DNA of 64,000 bases from Stenotrophomonas maltophilia (GCF_900186865.1 NZ_LT906480.1:2622001-2686000); one strand, 5' to 3'. Positions 15,659-25,241 are shown, counted from the stretch's first letter. The notes: generated by a model from the sequence alone, not told the origin. Made by a program: numbers and translations.

Positions 15659-18325
15659 ATGACCGGCCATTTCAGGAAGAGCACACTCGCACAGGCAGTA
15701 CTTGCCACCATCGTCACCGCCACTGCAGCGCTGCCGGTCGCAGCGCAATCAGTCAAGGAAAGCAGCTCGACCGCCACCAGCGAGGCACGGGAGGCCTCAA
15801 CGCTGGACGCCGTCATCGTCACTGTCGAACGCCGGGAACAGGACCTGCAGAAATATGCAGGTACCGCCCAGGCAATTTCCGCGGACGATACGCGTGCGCT
15901 GGGCATCAACAATGAGCTGCGCAACATCCAGGCCCTGGTGCCGGGCATGAGCATGGCCAACCAGGAAGGCAACCTGGAGATCTTCATCCGCGGCGTGGGC
16001 TCTTCGAACAACACCGAACTGGGTGATCCGGGCGCCGCGCCTCACATCAACGGGGCCTACATTGCACGACCGCGCGGTCTGGGCGGCATGTTCTACGATG
16101 TCGAGCGGGTGGAAATCAACAAGGGCCCGCAGGGCACGCTGCGCGGCCGCAATGCGCTGGCCGGCACGCTGAACATCATCACCAAGCGCCCCGACCTGGA
16201 AGCGTTCGGCGGGTATGTTCAGGCCGAGGCCGGCAATCGTGACCATCGCGGTGGCGAGTTCGCCCTGAATCTCCCGATCGGTGGTGGCGCGGCCTTCCGC
16301 GTGGCTGGCTACAAGGTGGAGAAGGACTCTCCGTTCAAGAATGCGGGGCGCGCGCAGGACCTGGAACCGGCTGGCGTGCAGGACGACCGGGGCGCTCGAC
16401 TGTCGTTCCTCTACCAGCCGGATGACAAGCTGTCGATCTTCGCCATGGCCGACATCGGCAAGGAAGGCGGCACGGGCTATCCCGGCGCCAACGTCTACAC
16501 CGCCGCCAGGGCCGGCTACCTGCCGGACGATGTCGACCTGCGGAAGATCATCTACCGTGGCGCGCAGGGCAAGCTCGACAGCACCAACTGGGGGGCGCAG
16601 ACCAGCATTTCCTACGACTTCGGCAAGGTGGCGGTGGAGTACAACGGCAGCTACCGCAACGTGGACTACCGCCAGACCAATGCGCAGAGCGAAGGCATCC
16701 TCTGGCCGGGCCGCAACATCGATCCGGTATCGCCCAGCAACCCCGGTGGCATCGATTACGACAACTACTCCACCCAGTACTGGTTGACCGAGTCGGAGTC
16801 GCAGGTACATGAGCTGCGGTTCACGTCCGACCAGGACGAGCGGCTGCGCTGGACCACCGGCTTGTTCCACTTCAACGAGGACCAGCGGGTGGGCTACCTT
16901 TCGCTGGTGGACAAAGGGCGCTGGTATTCGGGCACTGAATTCACCATGCCGAAGGTCAATGGCAAGTCTTCCGCCGTTTTCGCCGATGGCACGTTCGACG
17001 TCAACGATCGCCTGCGCCTGAAGGGCGGCCTGCGCTACTCCGAGGAGAAGAAGTCGCGTTACGGCATCGGCGGCAACTGGTCGCTGGGCCTGCCTGGCCA
17101 GGGCGGGGACTTTGCCACGCGCCTCGGCACGCCCGGCTTCGAGCCCGCGTTCATGAGCCGTCCGAACTTTGATGTCAGCAACATCACCTCGCAGGCGGAG
17201 ATGGCCCGCTTCCTGCTGCAGGGCGTGCTGCGACACGGTCGCAACGACACCTTGCTGCAGCAGATCGGCGCGGTGCCCGATGGCGGCCCATTCGGCTGCG
17301 TGGACCGTCCCGACATCGGTGGCGATACCGTCGATTGCCCGTACCAGAGCTGGGCCCAGGTCAGCGCGATTCCGGCCCAGCAGTTCGGCAAGAGCAAGTT
17401 CAGCTTTACCGACTGGCGCGCGGGTTTCGAGTACGACGTGAGCGACGACAGCCTGCTGTACGGCCTGGTGTCGACCGGCCACAAGGCGGGCGGCTTCAAC
17501 GACACGTTTGATCCGAAGGAGATTCCCGAGACCTTCAAGCCCGAATCGATCATTGCCTACGAAATCGGCAGCAAGAACTCCTTCCAGATGCTGGGTCGCA
17601 CCTCGACCTTCAACGTCAGCGGGTTCTATTACGACTACAGCGACCAGGTGTTCCAGGACCTGGCGGTGATCGCCACCAACCCGACCACCGGTGAAGCCAC
17701 CGGCTATGCGCTGGTCAACCGCAACGTCGGCAAGTCCGCTGTGTACGGCCTGGAGGCGGAAAGCACCTTGCGACTCCCGCACAACTTCATGGTCAACATC
17801 AATGCACTCTGGATGGACAGTGAGATCAAGCGCGGCACCGTCGCCGATGTCCGCAGCCAGAACTACGACGCCGGTGGCGCCACTTCGTTGATCGACCTGT
17901 CCGGCAATGAACTGCCGCTGGCCTCGAAGCTCACCTTCAACGTGCGCCTGCAGCATACGACCGAGCTGCGCTTTGGCACCTTCGACTGGCAGTTGCTGGC
18001 CTCGTACCGCTCGGCCTTCTATCTCACCCAGTACAACAACCGGGACGTAGAGTTCATCCGACAGGATCCGGCCACTGGTGAGCTGGTCCATGACCGTACC
18101 GAAAGTGCCGCTGAGGCCGGCTTCCCTGACCGCCAGAAGGGCGAGACCACCTTGAACGCGGGCATTGGCTTCACCTCACTGAGCGGCAACTGGCGGGTGG
18201 AAGCCTGGGGCAACAATCTGCTGGGCAACGACGTCTCGCAGAAGGCCCTGGTGGGTTCCGGCATCAACGTCCGCTTCCTGAACGATCCGCGCAGCTACGG
18301 CCTGCGCCTGCGTTACCAGTTCTGA
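15659..18325 (+). CDS. TonB-dependent outer-membrane receptor of a carbohydrate locus
   Basis: The 888-residue receptor starts at 15659, behind a GGGGAGAGAGGG site. It has a signal peptide (cleaved near VAAQS), a TonB-box-like stretch DAVIVTVERRE, a plug domain (about 55-165, with IFIRGVGS and VERVEINKGPQGTLRGRNALAGTLNI in part) and a 22-strand-type barrel ending in the aromatic signature RYQF. These receptors import oligosaccharides, siderophores or vitamins with energy from TonB. The neighbours (sugar symporter, LacI regulator, GH3 enzyme) and the shared operator argue for an oligosaccharide ligand, probably a beta-glucoside or beta-glucan fragment. Confidence 0.92.
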   Translation: MTGHFRKSTLAQAVLATIVTATAALPVAAQSVKESSSTATSEAREASTLDAVIVTVERREQDLQKYAGTAQAISADDTRALGINNELRNIQALVPGMSMANQEGNLEIFIRGVGSSNNTELGDPGAAPHINGAYIARPRGLGGMFYDVERVEINKGPQGTLRGRNALAGTLNIITKRPDLEAFGGYVQAEAGNRDHRGGEFALNLPIGGGAAFRVAGYKVEKDSPFKNAGRAQDLEPAGVQDDRGARLSFLYQPDDKLSIFAMADIGKEGGTGYPGANVYTAARAGYLPDDVDLRKIIYRGAQGKLDSTNWGAQTSISYDFGKVAVEYNGSYRNVDYRQTNAQSEGILWPGRNIDPVSPSNPGGIDYDNYSTQYWLTESESQVHELRFTSDQDERLRWTTGLFHFNEDQRVGYLSLVDKGRWYSGTEFTMPKVNGKSSAVFADGTFDVNDRLRLKGGLRYSEEKKSRYGIGGNWSLGLPGQGGDFATRLGTPGFEPAFMSRPNFDVSNITSQAEMARFLLQGVLRHGRNDTLLQQIGAVPDGGPFGCVDRPDIGGDTVDCPYQSWAQVSAIPAQQFGKSKFSFTDWRAGFEYDVSDDSLLYGLVSTGHKAGGFNDTFDPKEIPETFKPESIIAYEIGSKNSFQMLGRTSTFNVSGFYYDYSDQVFQDLAVIATNPTTGEATGYALVNRNVGKSAVYGLEAESTLRLPHNFMVNINALWMDSEIKRGTVADVRSQNYDAGGATSLIDLSGNELPLASKLTFNVRLQHTTELRFGTFDWQLLASYRSAFYLTQYNNRDVEFIRQDPATGELVHDRTESAAEAGFPDRQKGETTLNAGIGFTSLSGNWRVEAWGNNLLGNDVSQKALVGSGINVRFLNDPRSYGLRLRYQF

Positions 18326-18341
18326 GCAACGCAGCCTTGAA

Positions 18342-18366
18342 GGAGGGCCGGTTTCGCCGGCCCTCC
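18342..18366 (+). terminator. Hairpin after the TonB receptor gene
   Basis: Perfect 10-bp stem, GGAGGGCCGG and CCGGCCCTCC, with a 5-base TTTCG loop, 17 bp after the receptor stop. No U-run follows. It could be a terminator or an mRNA-stabilising hairpin that separates receptor and symporter expression. Confidence 0.6.
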
Positions 18367-18385
18367 GTGCGCAATCACCACGTCC

Positions 18386-18411
18386 CGCCCTGTGCGACAA
18401 CGCACGGGGCG
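18386..18411 (+). terminator. Second hairpin before the sugar symporter gene
   Basis: Arms CGCCCTGTGCG and CGCACGGGGCG with an ACAA loop; one U-G wobble in the RNA. It lies 28 bp upstream of the symporter start codon, so it may shape leader structure. Confidence 0.45.
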
Positions 18412-18439
18412 TCGCCCTGCCCGCGATGACACGAGAATC

Positions 18440-19900
18440 ATGAAACACACAACCCGCTGGTCGCAGTTCGGTGTACTCATCACCGTCTTCTTCTTCTGGG
18501 GCTTCGTTGCCGCAAGCAACGGCATCCTCATTCCGGTGTTCAAGAAGGCGTTCCATCTCAGCCAGGCGCAGAGCATGTACGTGGCGATGGCTTTCTACGT
18601 TGCCTACACCGCCGGTTCGCTGATCTACATCGCCGTGTCCCGCGCCATCGGCACCGACCTGCTGCATCGGGTGGGCTATCGCAACGGCATCTGCATCGGC
18701 CTGCTGGTCTCGGCACTGGGCGCCCTGCTCTTCTATCCAGCAGCCAACACCGGCTCGTTTGCACTGATGCTGTCCGGCCTGTTCATCGTGGGCCTGGGCT
18801 TCTCGCTCCAGCAGATCGCGGCCAATACGCTGGCGGTGATCATGGGTGGCCCGGCCACCGGATCGCAGCGATTGACCATGGCCGGCGGTGTCAACAACCT
18901 GGGCTCGACGGTAGGTCCACTGCTGGTGAGCATTGCCATCTTTGGCAGCGTGTCAGCGGGCAACACAGAGGCGAGCATCGAGAGCGTAAAGATCCCATAC
19001 CTGGTGCTGGGCGCCGCCTTCGTACTGGTAGCCGTGCTGCTGCGGTTCTCGAGCGTGCCCAATCATGTAGAGCTGTCCGCGACGGTCCCCGCAGGTGCAA
19101 CCGGGGCAGATCACCAGACAGACCGCAGATCTGCGCTCGCTTACCCGCAGCTGGTCATGGGCATGATCGCGATCTTCCTTTACGTCGGCGTGGAGGTATC
19201 GACCATCGACAATCTTCCAGCCTACCTTGAGCAGCCCTTGAGCAAGGGTGGACTGGGGCTGGAAACCTCGGTGATCGCCCCGTTCGTGTCGTTGTACTGG
19301 GCCAGCCTGATGATCGGCCGCTGGGGTGGTGCCGCAGGCGCGTTCGATGTGCGCGCAGGCACCCGGAAGCTGTTGATGCTGGCGTTGCCGTTCGTCGCGT
19401 TCGCCATCTACCTTGCCGTCAACGCGATCTCTGGCCACGAACCCGCACAGTTCCTGCACTACGCGCCGGTGATCGTCCTGATGATCATCGCCACCCTGGC
19501 CAGCAAGGGCAGTCCATCGCGCATGCTGCTGTACTTTGCCGTGTGTGGCATTGCGGCGCATCTGGTCGGCATGTTCACCACCGGCATGACCAGTGTGATC
19601 GCCTTCATCAGTGTCGGGCTGTTCTGCAGCACGATGTGGCCCTGCATCTTTACCCTGGCCATCAGCGGCCTGGGCCGCCATACCAACCAGGCAAGCAGCC
19701 TGCTGATCATGATGATCATGGGCGGCGGCATCGTCAGTTGGGCGCAGGGTGCGCTTGCCGACAAGGTCGGCGTGCACTACAGCTTCATCATTGGCGTGCT
19801 GTGTTTCTGCTATCTGGCGTTCTACGCCTGGGCGGCTGGCCGTACACTTCGTCGCCAGGGTGTTGATCTGGAGCGATTGGCGACCGAAGCGGGCCACTGA
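18440..19900 (+). CDS. Sugar:H+ symporter, MFS FucP/GluP type
   Basis: A 486-residue inner-membrane transporter with about 12 hydrophobic segments. The N-terminus FFFWGFVAASNGILIPVFKKAFHLSQAQS is typical of the fucose/glucose-galactose/NagP branch of the MFS (quoted motif key residues: FWGF, N, F). The ATG at 18440 gives the usual short cytoplasmic tail. It probably takes a monosaccharide or disaccharide from the periplasm after GH3 cleavage. It lies downstream of the receptor gene and convergent with the LacI regulator. Confidence 0.88.
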   Translation: MKHTTRWSQFGVLITVFFFWGFVAASNGILIPVFKKAFHLSQAQSMYVAMAFYVAYTAGSLIYIAVSRAIGTDLLHRVGYRNGICIGLLVSALGALLFYPAANTGSFALMLSGLFIVGLGFSLQQIAANTLAVIMGGPATGSQRLTMAGGVNNLGSTVGPLLVSIAIFGSVSAGNTEASIESVKIPYLVLGAAFVLVAVLLRFSSVPNHVELSATVPAGATGADHQTDRRSALAYPQLVMGMIAIFLYVGVEVSTIDNLPAYLEQPLSKGGLGLETSVIAPFVSLYWASLMIGRWGGAAGAFDVRAGTRKLLMLALPFVAFAIYLAVNAISGHEPAQFLHYAPVIVLMIIATLASKGSPSRMLLYFAVCGIAAHLVGMFTTGMTSVIAFISVGLFCSTMWPCIFTLAISGLGRHTNQASSLLIMMIMGGGIVSWAQGALADKVGVHYSFIIGVLCFCYLAFYAWAAGRTLRRQGVDLERLATEAGH

Positions 19901-19922
19901 GCCGCGCCCCTGCCCTGCCAGC

Positions 19923-19951
19923 GCGGCCTGCCGATCGCGCCGGCAGGCCGC
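19923..19951. terminator. Bidirectional terminator between symporter and LacI genes
   Basis: 11-bp arms, GCGGCCTGCCG and CGGCAGGCCGC, with a 7-base loop, between two convergent genes. The stem is perfect; it can act in both directions. Confidence 0.65.
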
Positions 19952-19961
19952 TGAAGCGCGT

Positions 19962-21029
19962 TCAATCGTGACGGACCGGTCCCGTGGATCGCCGGACCTG
20001 CAGGGCGTAGTCAATATCGACCACGCCACCGCTGCCGAGCTCGCGCACTTCCTTGATCAGCTCCATGGCCGCGCGCCGGCCCATCTCACGGGTGGGCTGG
20101 CAGACCGTGGTCAACGCCGGATAGATCTGGCGGGCGATCGGCGTGTCATCGAAACCACAGACCGAGATGTCGCCCGGCACCGAAAGGCCGTGCTCGAACA
20201 CCGCGCAGATGACCCCGGCCGCCATATCGTCGTTGGCAGCGAAGATGGCGGTCGGCCGATCAGGCCGATCAAGCAGTGCGTTGGCGCCGATGTAGCCGGA
20301 TTCGTACGAGAACTCACCTTCCAGCACCAGGCTGGGGTCGTAGCGCAGGCCTGCCCTGCGCAGGCCTTCGCGATAGCCTGCCAGGCGCCACATGCTTGCG
20401 CCATGCGCGGCGTGTCCCTTGATATGGGCGATGCGGGTATGGCCCAGCGAGGCCAGGTGTGCGATCAGCGCCACCACCGCGCCGATTTCATCCACGACGA
20501 CGCCCACGTTCCGGTTCTGTTCCTTCGCCGAAATGCTGGAGTACGGAATGCCCAGATCGACCAGGCGCTCCAGCAGGGCCGTGTCGTCGGTCAGGGGCGG
20601 CGTCAGCACCACGCCGTCGAGCTGCGACTGCATGATCAATGACTCGACCTTTTCCACGATATCGGCCGCGTCGTAGATCAGCGGAGCGAGCATCAGGTTG
20701 TAGTGCTGTTCCATGCATGCGTCCAGCACCCCCATCTCGATCTCCATCAGATAGTTCGAGGACGGATTATCGAAGAGCATCGCGATGAGGTAGGAACGCC
20801 GGCCGGCGAGGACCCGTGCCGAGGGCAAGGGGCGGTAGCGCAGCTTTTCCACTGCCGCGTCCACCCGGGCCCGGGTGCTCTTGGAGACGTTCGGCTCGTT
20901 GTTGAGCACCCGCGAGACGGTCTTCATCGAGACCCCGGCCGTTGCCGCGACATCCTCGATCCGCACGCGTCCCGGCCTGCCTGCGAGCACCTGCTCAGGT
21001 CCCGGCATCCCCCGCCCTCTGCCCGTCAT
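19962..21029 (-). CDS. LacI-family regulator of the TonB/GH3 carbohydrate locus
   Basis: A 355-residue regulator if started at the ATG at 21029; the ATG at 21005, with a GAGGGCGGGGG leader, is an alternative. The helix-turn-helix IEDVAATAGVSMKTVSRVLN lies near residues 23-42. The ligand-binding core has the SalR/NagQ-like features common in xanthomonad and Caulobacter sugar loci (RSYLIAMLFDNPSSNYLMEI). The N-terminal Arg/Gly/Pro-rich extension is unusual. Two palindromes of identical sequence in opposite orientation lie at the receptor and GH3 promoters and are its likely targets; the second is also 127 bp upstream of its own start, so autoregulation is possible. Confidence 0.9.
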   Translation of the reverse strand: MTGRGRGMPGPEQVLAGRPGRVRIEDVAATAGVSMKTVSRVLNNEPNVSKSTRARVDAAVEKLRYRPLPSARVLAGRRSYLIAMLFDNPSSNYLMEIEMGVLDACMEQHYNLMLAPLIYDAADIVEKVESLIMQSQLDGVVLTPPLTDDTALLERLVDLGIPYSSISAKEQNRNVGVVVDEIGAVVALIAHLASLGHTRIAHIKGHAAHGASMWRLAGYREGLRRAGLRYDPSLVLEGEFSYESGYIGANALLDRPDRPTAIFAANDDMAAGVICAVFEHGLSVPGDISVCGFDDTPIARQIYPALTTVCQPTREMGRRAAMELIKEVRELGSGGVVDIDYALQVRRSTGPVRHD

Positions 21030-21155
21030 AGCCTCACCATCTCTACCGAAATCCTGCACCACGGGATGTGGATGCAGATGCAACTTTATCCTCAAAACCC
21101 ATGCCGCTGTGCAGCAAGCATTCGTTCCACCGGCTGGGTATGCTCGGTTTCCGAC

Positions 21156-21169
21156 TGACAACGCTGTCA
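21156..21169. promoter_or_regulatory. LacI-type operator before the GH3 gene
   Basis: TGACAACGCTGTCA, the reverse complement of the site at 15567-15580, lies 44 bp before the ATG chosen for the GH3 gene and between it and the divergent LacI gene. Confidence 0.75.
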
Positions 21170-21213
21170 GGTTGCTTTCTGGTCGCCGAGCCCACCCAAG
21201 CCACCCTTCCGAG

Positions 21214-23802
21214 ATGATTGTTCCGATGAACGTCCGTCATTCCGATCGTGCGAAGCGCAACCCCGTTCTACGTCCACACCGCCTGATGCTGGCTGCATCG
21301 CTTGCCATGGCGCTGGTGCCTGCGACCGGTGCGGCCCCTGCCCCGGTGAACGACTCAGGTACCATCACTCCCGCGCACTGGCCCAAGGCAACCTGGCCGC
21401 TGGCCAACGATCCGGCCATGGAACGACGCATCGACGCGCTGATCGCATCAATGACGCTGGAAGAAAAGGTCGGCCAGATCGTACAGGGCGATATCGCCAG
21501 CATCACGCCCGACGACGTGCGCAGATATCGATTGGGTTCAATACTGGCGGGCGGCGCATCCGACCCAGGTGGCCGCTACAACGCAAAACCCGCCGAATGG
21601 CTTGCGCTGGCCGACGCGTTCTGGGAAGCCTCGATGGACACGCGCAACGGTGGCAAGGCCATTCCCATCGTCTGGGGCATTGATGCGATGCATGGCCAGA
21701 GCAATGTGGTGGGTGCCACTCTGTTCCCGCACAACATCGGCCTGGGCGCAGCGCGCAACCCGGAACTGCTGCGCGAGATCGCAAGGATCACCGCTGCCGA
21801 AACCCGTGTGACCGGCATGGAATGGACCTTCGCGCCGACCGTGGCCGTTCCGCAGGACGACCGCTGGGGGCGCACGTACGAAGGCTACTCGGAAGATCCG
21901 GCATTGGTGGCCAGCTATGCAGGCGCATTCGTCGAAGGCCTGCAGGGCAAGGCCGGCGCGGCCGACTTCCTCGACGACCACCACGTGATGACCACGGTCA
22001 AGCATTTTCTCGGCGATGGCGGCACGGGCAATGGCAAGGACCAGGGCAACACCACGGTCAGCGAGGCAGAACTGCGCGACATCCATGCCGCCGGATACCT
22101 GCCGGCGATCAATGCGGGCGCGCAGTCGGTGATGGCGTCCTTCAACAGCTTCCATGGCGAGAAGATGCATGGGCACAAGCCGTTGTTGACCGATGTGCTG
22201 AAGGGTCGGATGGGCTTCGGCGGCTTCGTGGTCGGTGACTGGAACGGCCATGGCCAGATCAAGGGCTGCAGCAACACCGATTGCGCGAAGACCTATGTTG
22301 CCGGCCTGGACATGGCGATGGCGCCGGACAGCTGGAAAGGCATGTACGAAAGCACGCTGGCCCACGTGAAGGACGGCAGCCTGCCGGAGGCGCGGCTGGA
22401 CGATGCCGTTCGCCGCATTCTGCGGGCGAAGATGCGCATGGGCCTGTTCGACAAACCCAAGCCGTCCGAGCGCGCATTGGGCGGCAGATTCGAGCTGCTC
22501 GGGTCGCCGGCGCATCGCCAGGTGGCGCGGCAGGCCGTGCGTGAATCGCTGGTGCTGCTCAAGAACCAGAACCAGCTGCTGCCACTCCCGCCGAAACAAC
22601 GGGTGCTGGTTGCGGGCGATGCCGCGAACGACATGAGCCGTCAGGCGGGCGGCTGGACGCTCAGCTGGCAGGGCGATGGCACGCGTCGGGAGGACTTCCC
22701 GAATGCTGAAACGATCTGGGAAGGTCTGGAGGCACAGGTCAGGTCGGGCGGCGGCCAGGCCGAACTGGCGGTCGATGGCCGCTACCGCAACCGGCCGGAT
22801 GTGGCCATCGTGGTGTTCGGCGAAGATCCGTATGCCGAATTCCAGGGCGACCTGCCCAACCTGATGTTCAAGAACGGCAAGTCCGGAGACCTGGAGCTGA
22901 TGCGACGCCTGAAGGCAGACGGCATTCCGGTCGTGGGGGTGTTCCTGAGCGGGCGCCCGTTGTGGCTGAACCGCGAAATCAACGCCGCCGATGCCTTCGT
23001 GGCCGCGTGGCTGCCGGGATCGGAAGGTGGGGGCGTGGCCGATGTGCTGCTGCGTGGGGCCGATGGGCGCGTGCAACACGACTTCCGCGGAAAGCTGAGC
23101 TACTCCTGGCCACGCCGCGCCAACCAGTACCAGAACAACGTGGGGCAGAAGGACTACGACCCGCAGTTCGCCTTCGGATACGGCCTTACCTATGCCGACA
23201 AGGGAAATCTGCCTGCGCTTTCCGAGGACCCGGGCATTGATCCGGACGCCGCCGGTAGCGGTACCCTGTTCGATCGTGGTGTGGCCGGCACTGGGCTGAT
23301 GCTTCGCCTGACTGCCGCCAATGGCGAATCGACCGATGTCGTGCACCCCAATGCAACGACTGCCGACCAGTCACTGGCGATGGTCGCAATCAACACCGAT
23401 GTGCAGGAGGGCGCACGCCGGTTCAGTTTCCGGGCGCCGGCCACGGTGGCGTTGCAGGCCAATACTCCGCTGGACTGGTCGCGCGAGACCAACGGCGAGC
23501 TGTCCGTGGTAGCAACCGTGCGTGTCGAACAGCTCCCGGCAGAAGCCGCAGTGACACTCGGTACCGCCTGCGGGGCGGCCTGTGCTGCCGAGGTTGCGCT
23601 GGGCCCTGCGCTGTCGGTGGCGCCGCGCAATGAGTGGGTCAGGCTGGGCGTTCCCCTCAAGTGCCTGGCCAAGGCCGGGGCGGACATGAGCCGCTTGAAC
23701 GTGCCGTTTGCGCTGCGCGCCGGAAAGGGCACAACGCTTGCGATCACCTCGGTCGTACTGGGCACCGAGTTCGATCGCAAGGTGGAGTGTGCGACGCAGT
23801 AG
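21214..23802 (+). CDS. Secreted glycoside hydrolase family 3 beta-glucosidase/exoglucanase
   Basis: Started at the ATG at 21214 (862 residues; the ATG at 21226 is equally possible), the protein has an N-terminal signal peptide ending near ATGAA. The (beta/alpha)8 domain holds WGIDAMHGQ, the substrate-binding KHFLGDG and the nucleophile Asp342 in VVGDWNGHG. The second alpha/beta sandwich domain follows, with VFGEDPYAE, and a further C-terminal domain (about 680-862) resembles that of ExoP-type exo-beta-glucanases. It releases glucose from beta-linked glucans or cello-oligosaccharides in the periplasm. It shares its operator with the receptor gene. Confidence 0.92.
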   Translation: MIVPMNVRHSDRAKRNPVLRPHRLMLAASLAMALVPATGAAPAPVNDSGTITPAHWPKATWPLANDPAMERRIDALIASMTLEEKVGQIVQGDIASITPDDVRRYRLGSILAGGASDPGGRYNAKPAEWLALADAFWEASMDTRNGGKAIPIVWGIDAMHGQSNVVGATLFPHNIGLGAARNPELLREIARITAAETRVTGMEWTFAPTVAVPQDDRWGRTYEGYSEDPALVASYAGAFVEGLQGKAGAADFLDDHHVMTTVKHFLGDGGTGNGKDQGNTTVSEAELRDIHAAGYLPAINAGAQSVMASFNSFHGEKMHGHKPLLTDVLKGRMGFGGFVVGDWNGHGQIKGCSNTDCAKTYVAGLDMAMAPDSWKGMYESTLAHVKDGSLPEARLDDAVRRILRAKMRMGLFDKPKPSERALGGRFELLGSPAHRQVARQAVRESLVLLKNQNQLLPLPPKQRVLVAGDAANDMSRQAGGWTLSWQGDGTRREDFPNAETIWEGLEAQVRSGGGQAELAVDGRYRNRPDVAIVVFGEDPYAEFQGDLPNLMFKNGKSGDLELMRRLKADGIPVVGVFLSGRPLWLNREINAADAFVAAWLPGSEGGGVADVLLRGADGRVQHDFRGKLSYSWPRRANQYQNNVGQKDYDPQFAFGYGLTYADKGNLPALSEDPGIDPDAAGSGTLFDRGVAGTGLMLRLTAANGESTDVVHPNATTADQSLAMVAINTDVQEGARRFSFRAPATVALQANTPLDWSRETNGELSVVATVRVEQLPAEAAVTLGTACGAACAAEVALGPALSVAPRNEWVRLGVPLKCLAKAGADMSRLNVPFALRAGKGTTLAITSVVLGTEFDRKVECATQ

Positions 23803-23812
23803 GCGCGGTGTT

Positions 23813-23859
23813 GAATGCCCTGGTGCGGCCGTCACGTAACGTGCCGCGCCAGGGCATTC
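23813..23859 (+). terminator. Long hairpin after the GH3 gene
   Basis: Outer arms GAATGCCCTGG (23813-23823) and CCAGGGCATTC (23849-23859) match perfectly; inner arms GCGGC and GCCGC extend the stem. It starts 10 bp after the GH3 stop. Confidence 0.65.
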
Positions 23860-23993
23860 GCTGGGCAGCCGGCACGGTATGATGCTGCCACCCCGGCACT
23901 TGCACTGATCGCAGCGGGCGCCTGCACGCCGATCACATGCGCCGGAGAACCGGCGACGCGGTCGATGGGCGGCGCCGCGCACGCCCCTACTCC

Positions 23994-25241
23994 ATGCTTG
24001 CTTCCCATTCTTCCCTCATCATCTGGATGGCGGTGGCCGTTGCCACTGTCGGCCTGCTGTTCCGTCCGTTCCGCATCCCGGAGTACGTGTGGGCGCTCGG
24101 TGCGGCCGCGCTGCTTCCGCTCAGCGGCATTGTGTCGTTCGGTACTACCTGGCACGCAGTCGCCGAAGGCCGCGATGTCTACCTGTTCCTGGTCGGCATG
24201 ATGGTGCTGGCCGAGCTCGCACGCCGCGAAGGGCTGTTCGACTGGCTGGCGTTGTACGCGGTGCGGCACGCGGGCGGATCCGGGCGACGCCTGTTCGACC
24301 TGGTGTTCCTGGTCGGCACGCTGGTAACGGTGTTTCTTTCCAATGATGCGACAGCCGTGGTGCTGACGCCGGCGGTCTACGCGGCCTGCAAGGCGGCCCG
24401 GGCCAATCCCCTGCCGTACCTGTTCGTCTGTGCCTTCATCGCCAACGCGGCCAGCTTCGTGTTGCCCATCTCCAACCCGGCCAATCTCGTGGTGTACGGC
24501 CAGCACATGCCGCCGCTGCTGCAGTGGCTGGCGCAGTTCGCACTGCCCTCGCTGGCGGCGATCGGTGCGACCTATCTTGTGCTGCGCTGGGTGCACCGTC
24601 GCGAAATCGCACAGCCGCTGGTGGCCGCGCCGGCGCATCGCCCGTTGACCGACGGCGGCCGACTGAGCGAACTGGGCGTGCTGTTCACCGGCACGGTGCT
24701 GCTGGTTACGTCCGCCTTGAACGGGCCGTTGGGCCTGACCACGTTCTGCGCGGGCACGCTGAGCGTGGTGGCAGTGGCGATCCGCCAGCGACGCAGCCCG
24801 CTGCCGCTGCTGCGCCACGTATCCTGGGGGGTGCTGCCGCTGGTGGCGGGGCTGTTCGTGCTGGTGGAAGCGGTAGCGCAGACCGGTGTCATCCAGAGTT
24901 CGGCCAGCGCGCTGCAGGCGCTGGCGAATACGTCGCCGCACCAGGCCAGCTGGCTGGCCGGCGGCGCCGCTGCACTGCTGAGCAACGTGGCCAACAATCT
25001 GCCGGTCGGCCTGGCGGCTGGTTCGTTGGGGCAGATGGCGGACCTGCCGGCGCAGACCCGTGCCGCATTGCTGGTCGGCGTGGATCTGGGCCCGAACCTG
25101 TCGGTGACCGGCTCGTTGGCCACGATGCTGTGGCTGATGGCGTTGCGTCGCGAAGGCGAGCATGTCAGCGCGCTCGACTTCCTGCGCGTCGGCGCGCTGG
25201 TGATGCCACCTGCACTCATCGCAGCGTTGTTGCTGCTGTGA
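23994..25241 (+). CDS. ArsB/SLC13-type ion transporter
   Basis: A 415-residue inner-membrane protein with about 11 hydrophobic segments. The ATG at 23994 is chosen because upstream sequence is Arg-rich and lacks membrane character. VFLSNDATAVVLTP and LSNVANNLPVG are the two inverted-topology hairpin motifs of the ArsB/NhaD ion transporter superfamily. It may export arsenite or carry another anion. No arsR, arsC or arsH lies nearby, so arsenic specificity is not assured. It is convergent with the OprP-like porin gene. Confidence 0.8.
   Translation: MLASHSSLIIWMAVAVATVGLLFRPFRIPEYVWALGAAALLPLSGIVSFGTTWHAVAEGRDVYLFLVGMMVLAELARREGLFDWLALYAVRHAGGSGRRLFDLVFLVGTLVTVFLSNDATAVVLTPAVYAACKAARANPLPYLFVCAFIANAASFVLPISNPANLVVYGQHMPPLLQWLAQFALPSLAAIGATYLVLRWVHRREIAQPLVAAPAHRPLTDGGRLSELGVLFTGTVLLVTSALNGPLGLTTFCAGTLSVVAVAIRQRRSPLPLLRHVSWGVLPLVAGLFVLVEAVAQTGVIQSSASALQALANTSPHQASWLAGGAAALLSNVANNLPVGLAAGSLGQMADLPAQTRAALLVGVDLGPNLSVTGSLATMLWLMALRREGEHVSALDFLRVGALVMPPALIAALLLL

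Noticed and set aside
15797..18091. A 764-residue open frame on the minus strand within the TonB receptor gene
   Set aside because: It is antisense to a receptor with clear domains. Its product has low-complexity composition (Val, Ala, Gly, Arg) typical of frame shadows in GC-rich DNA.
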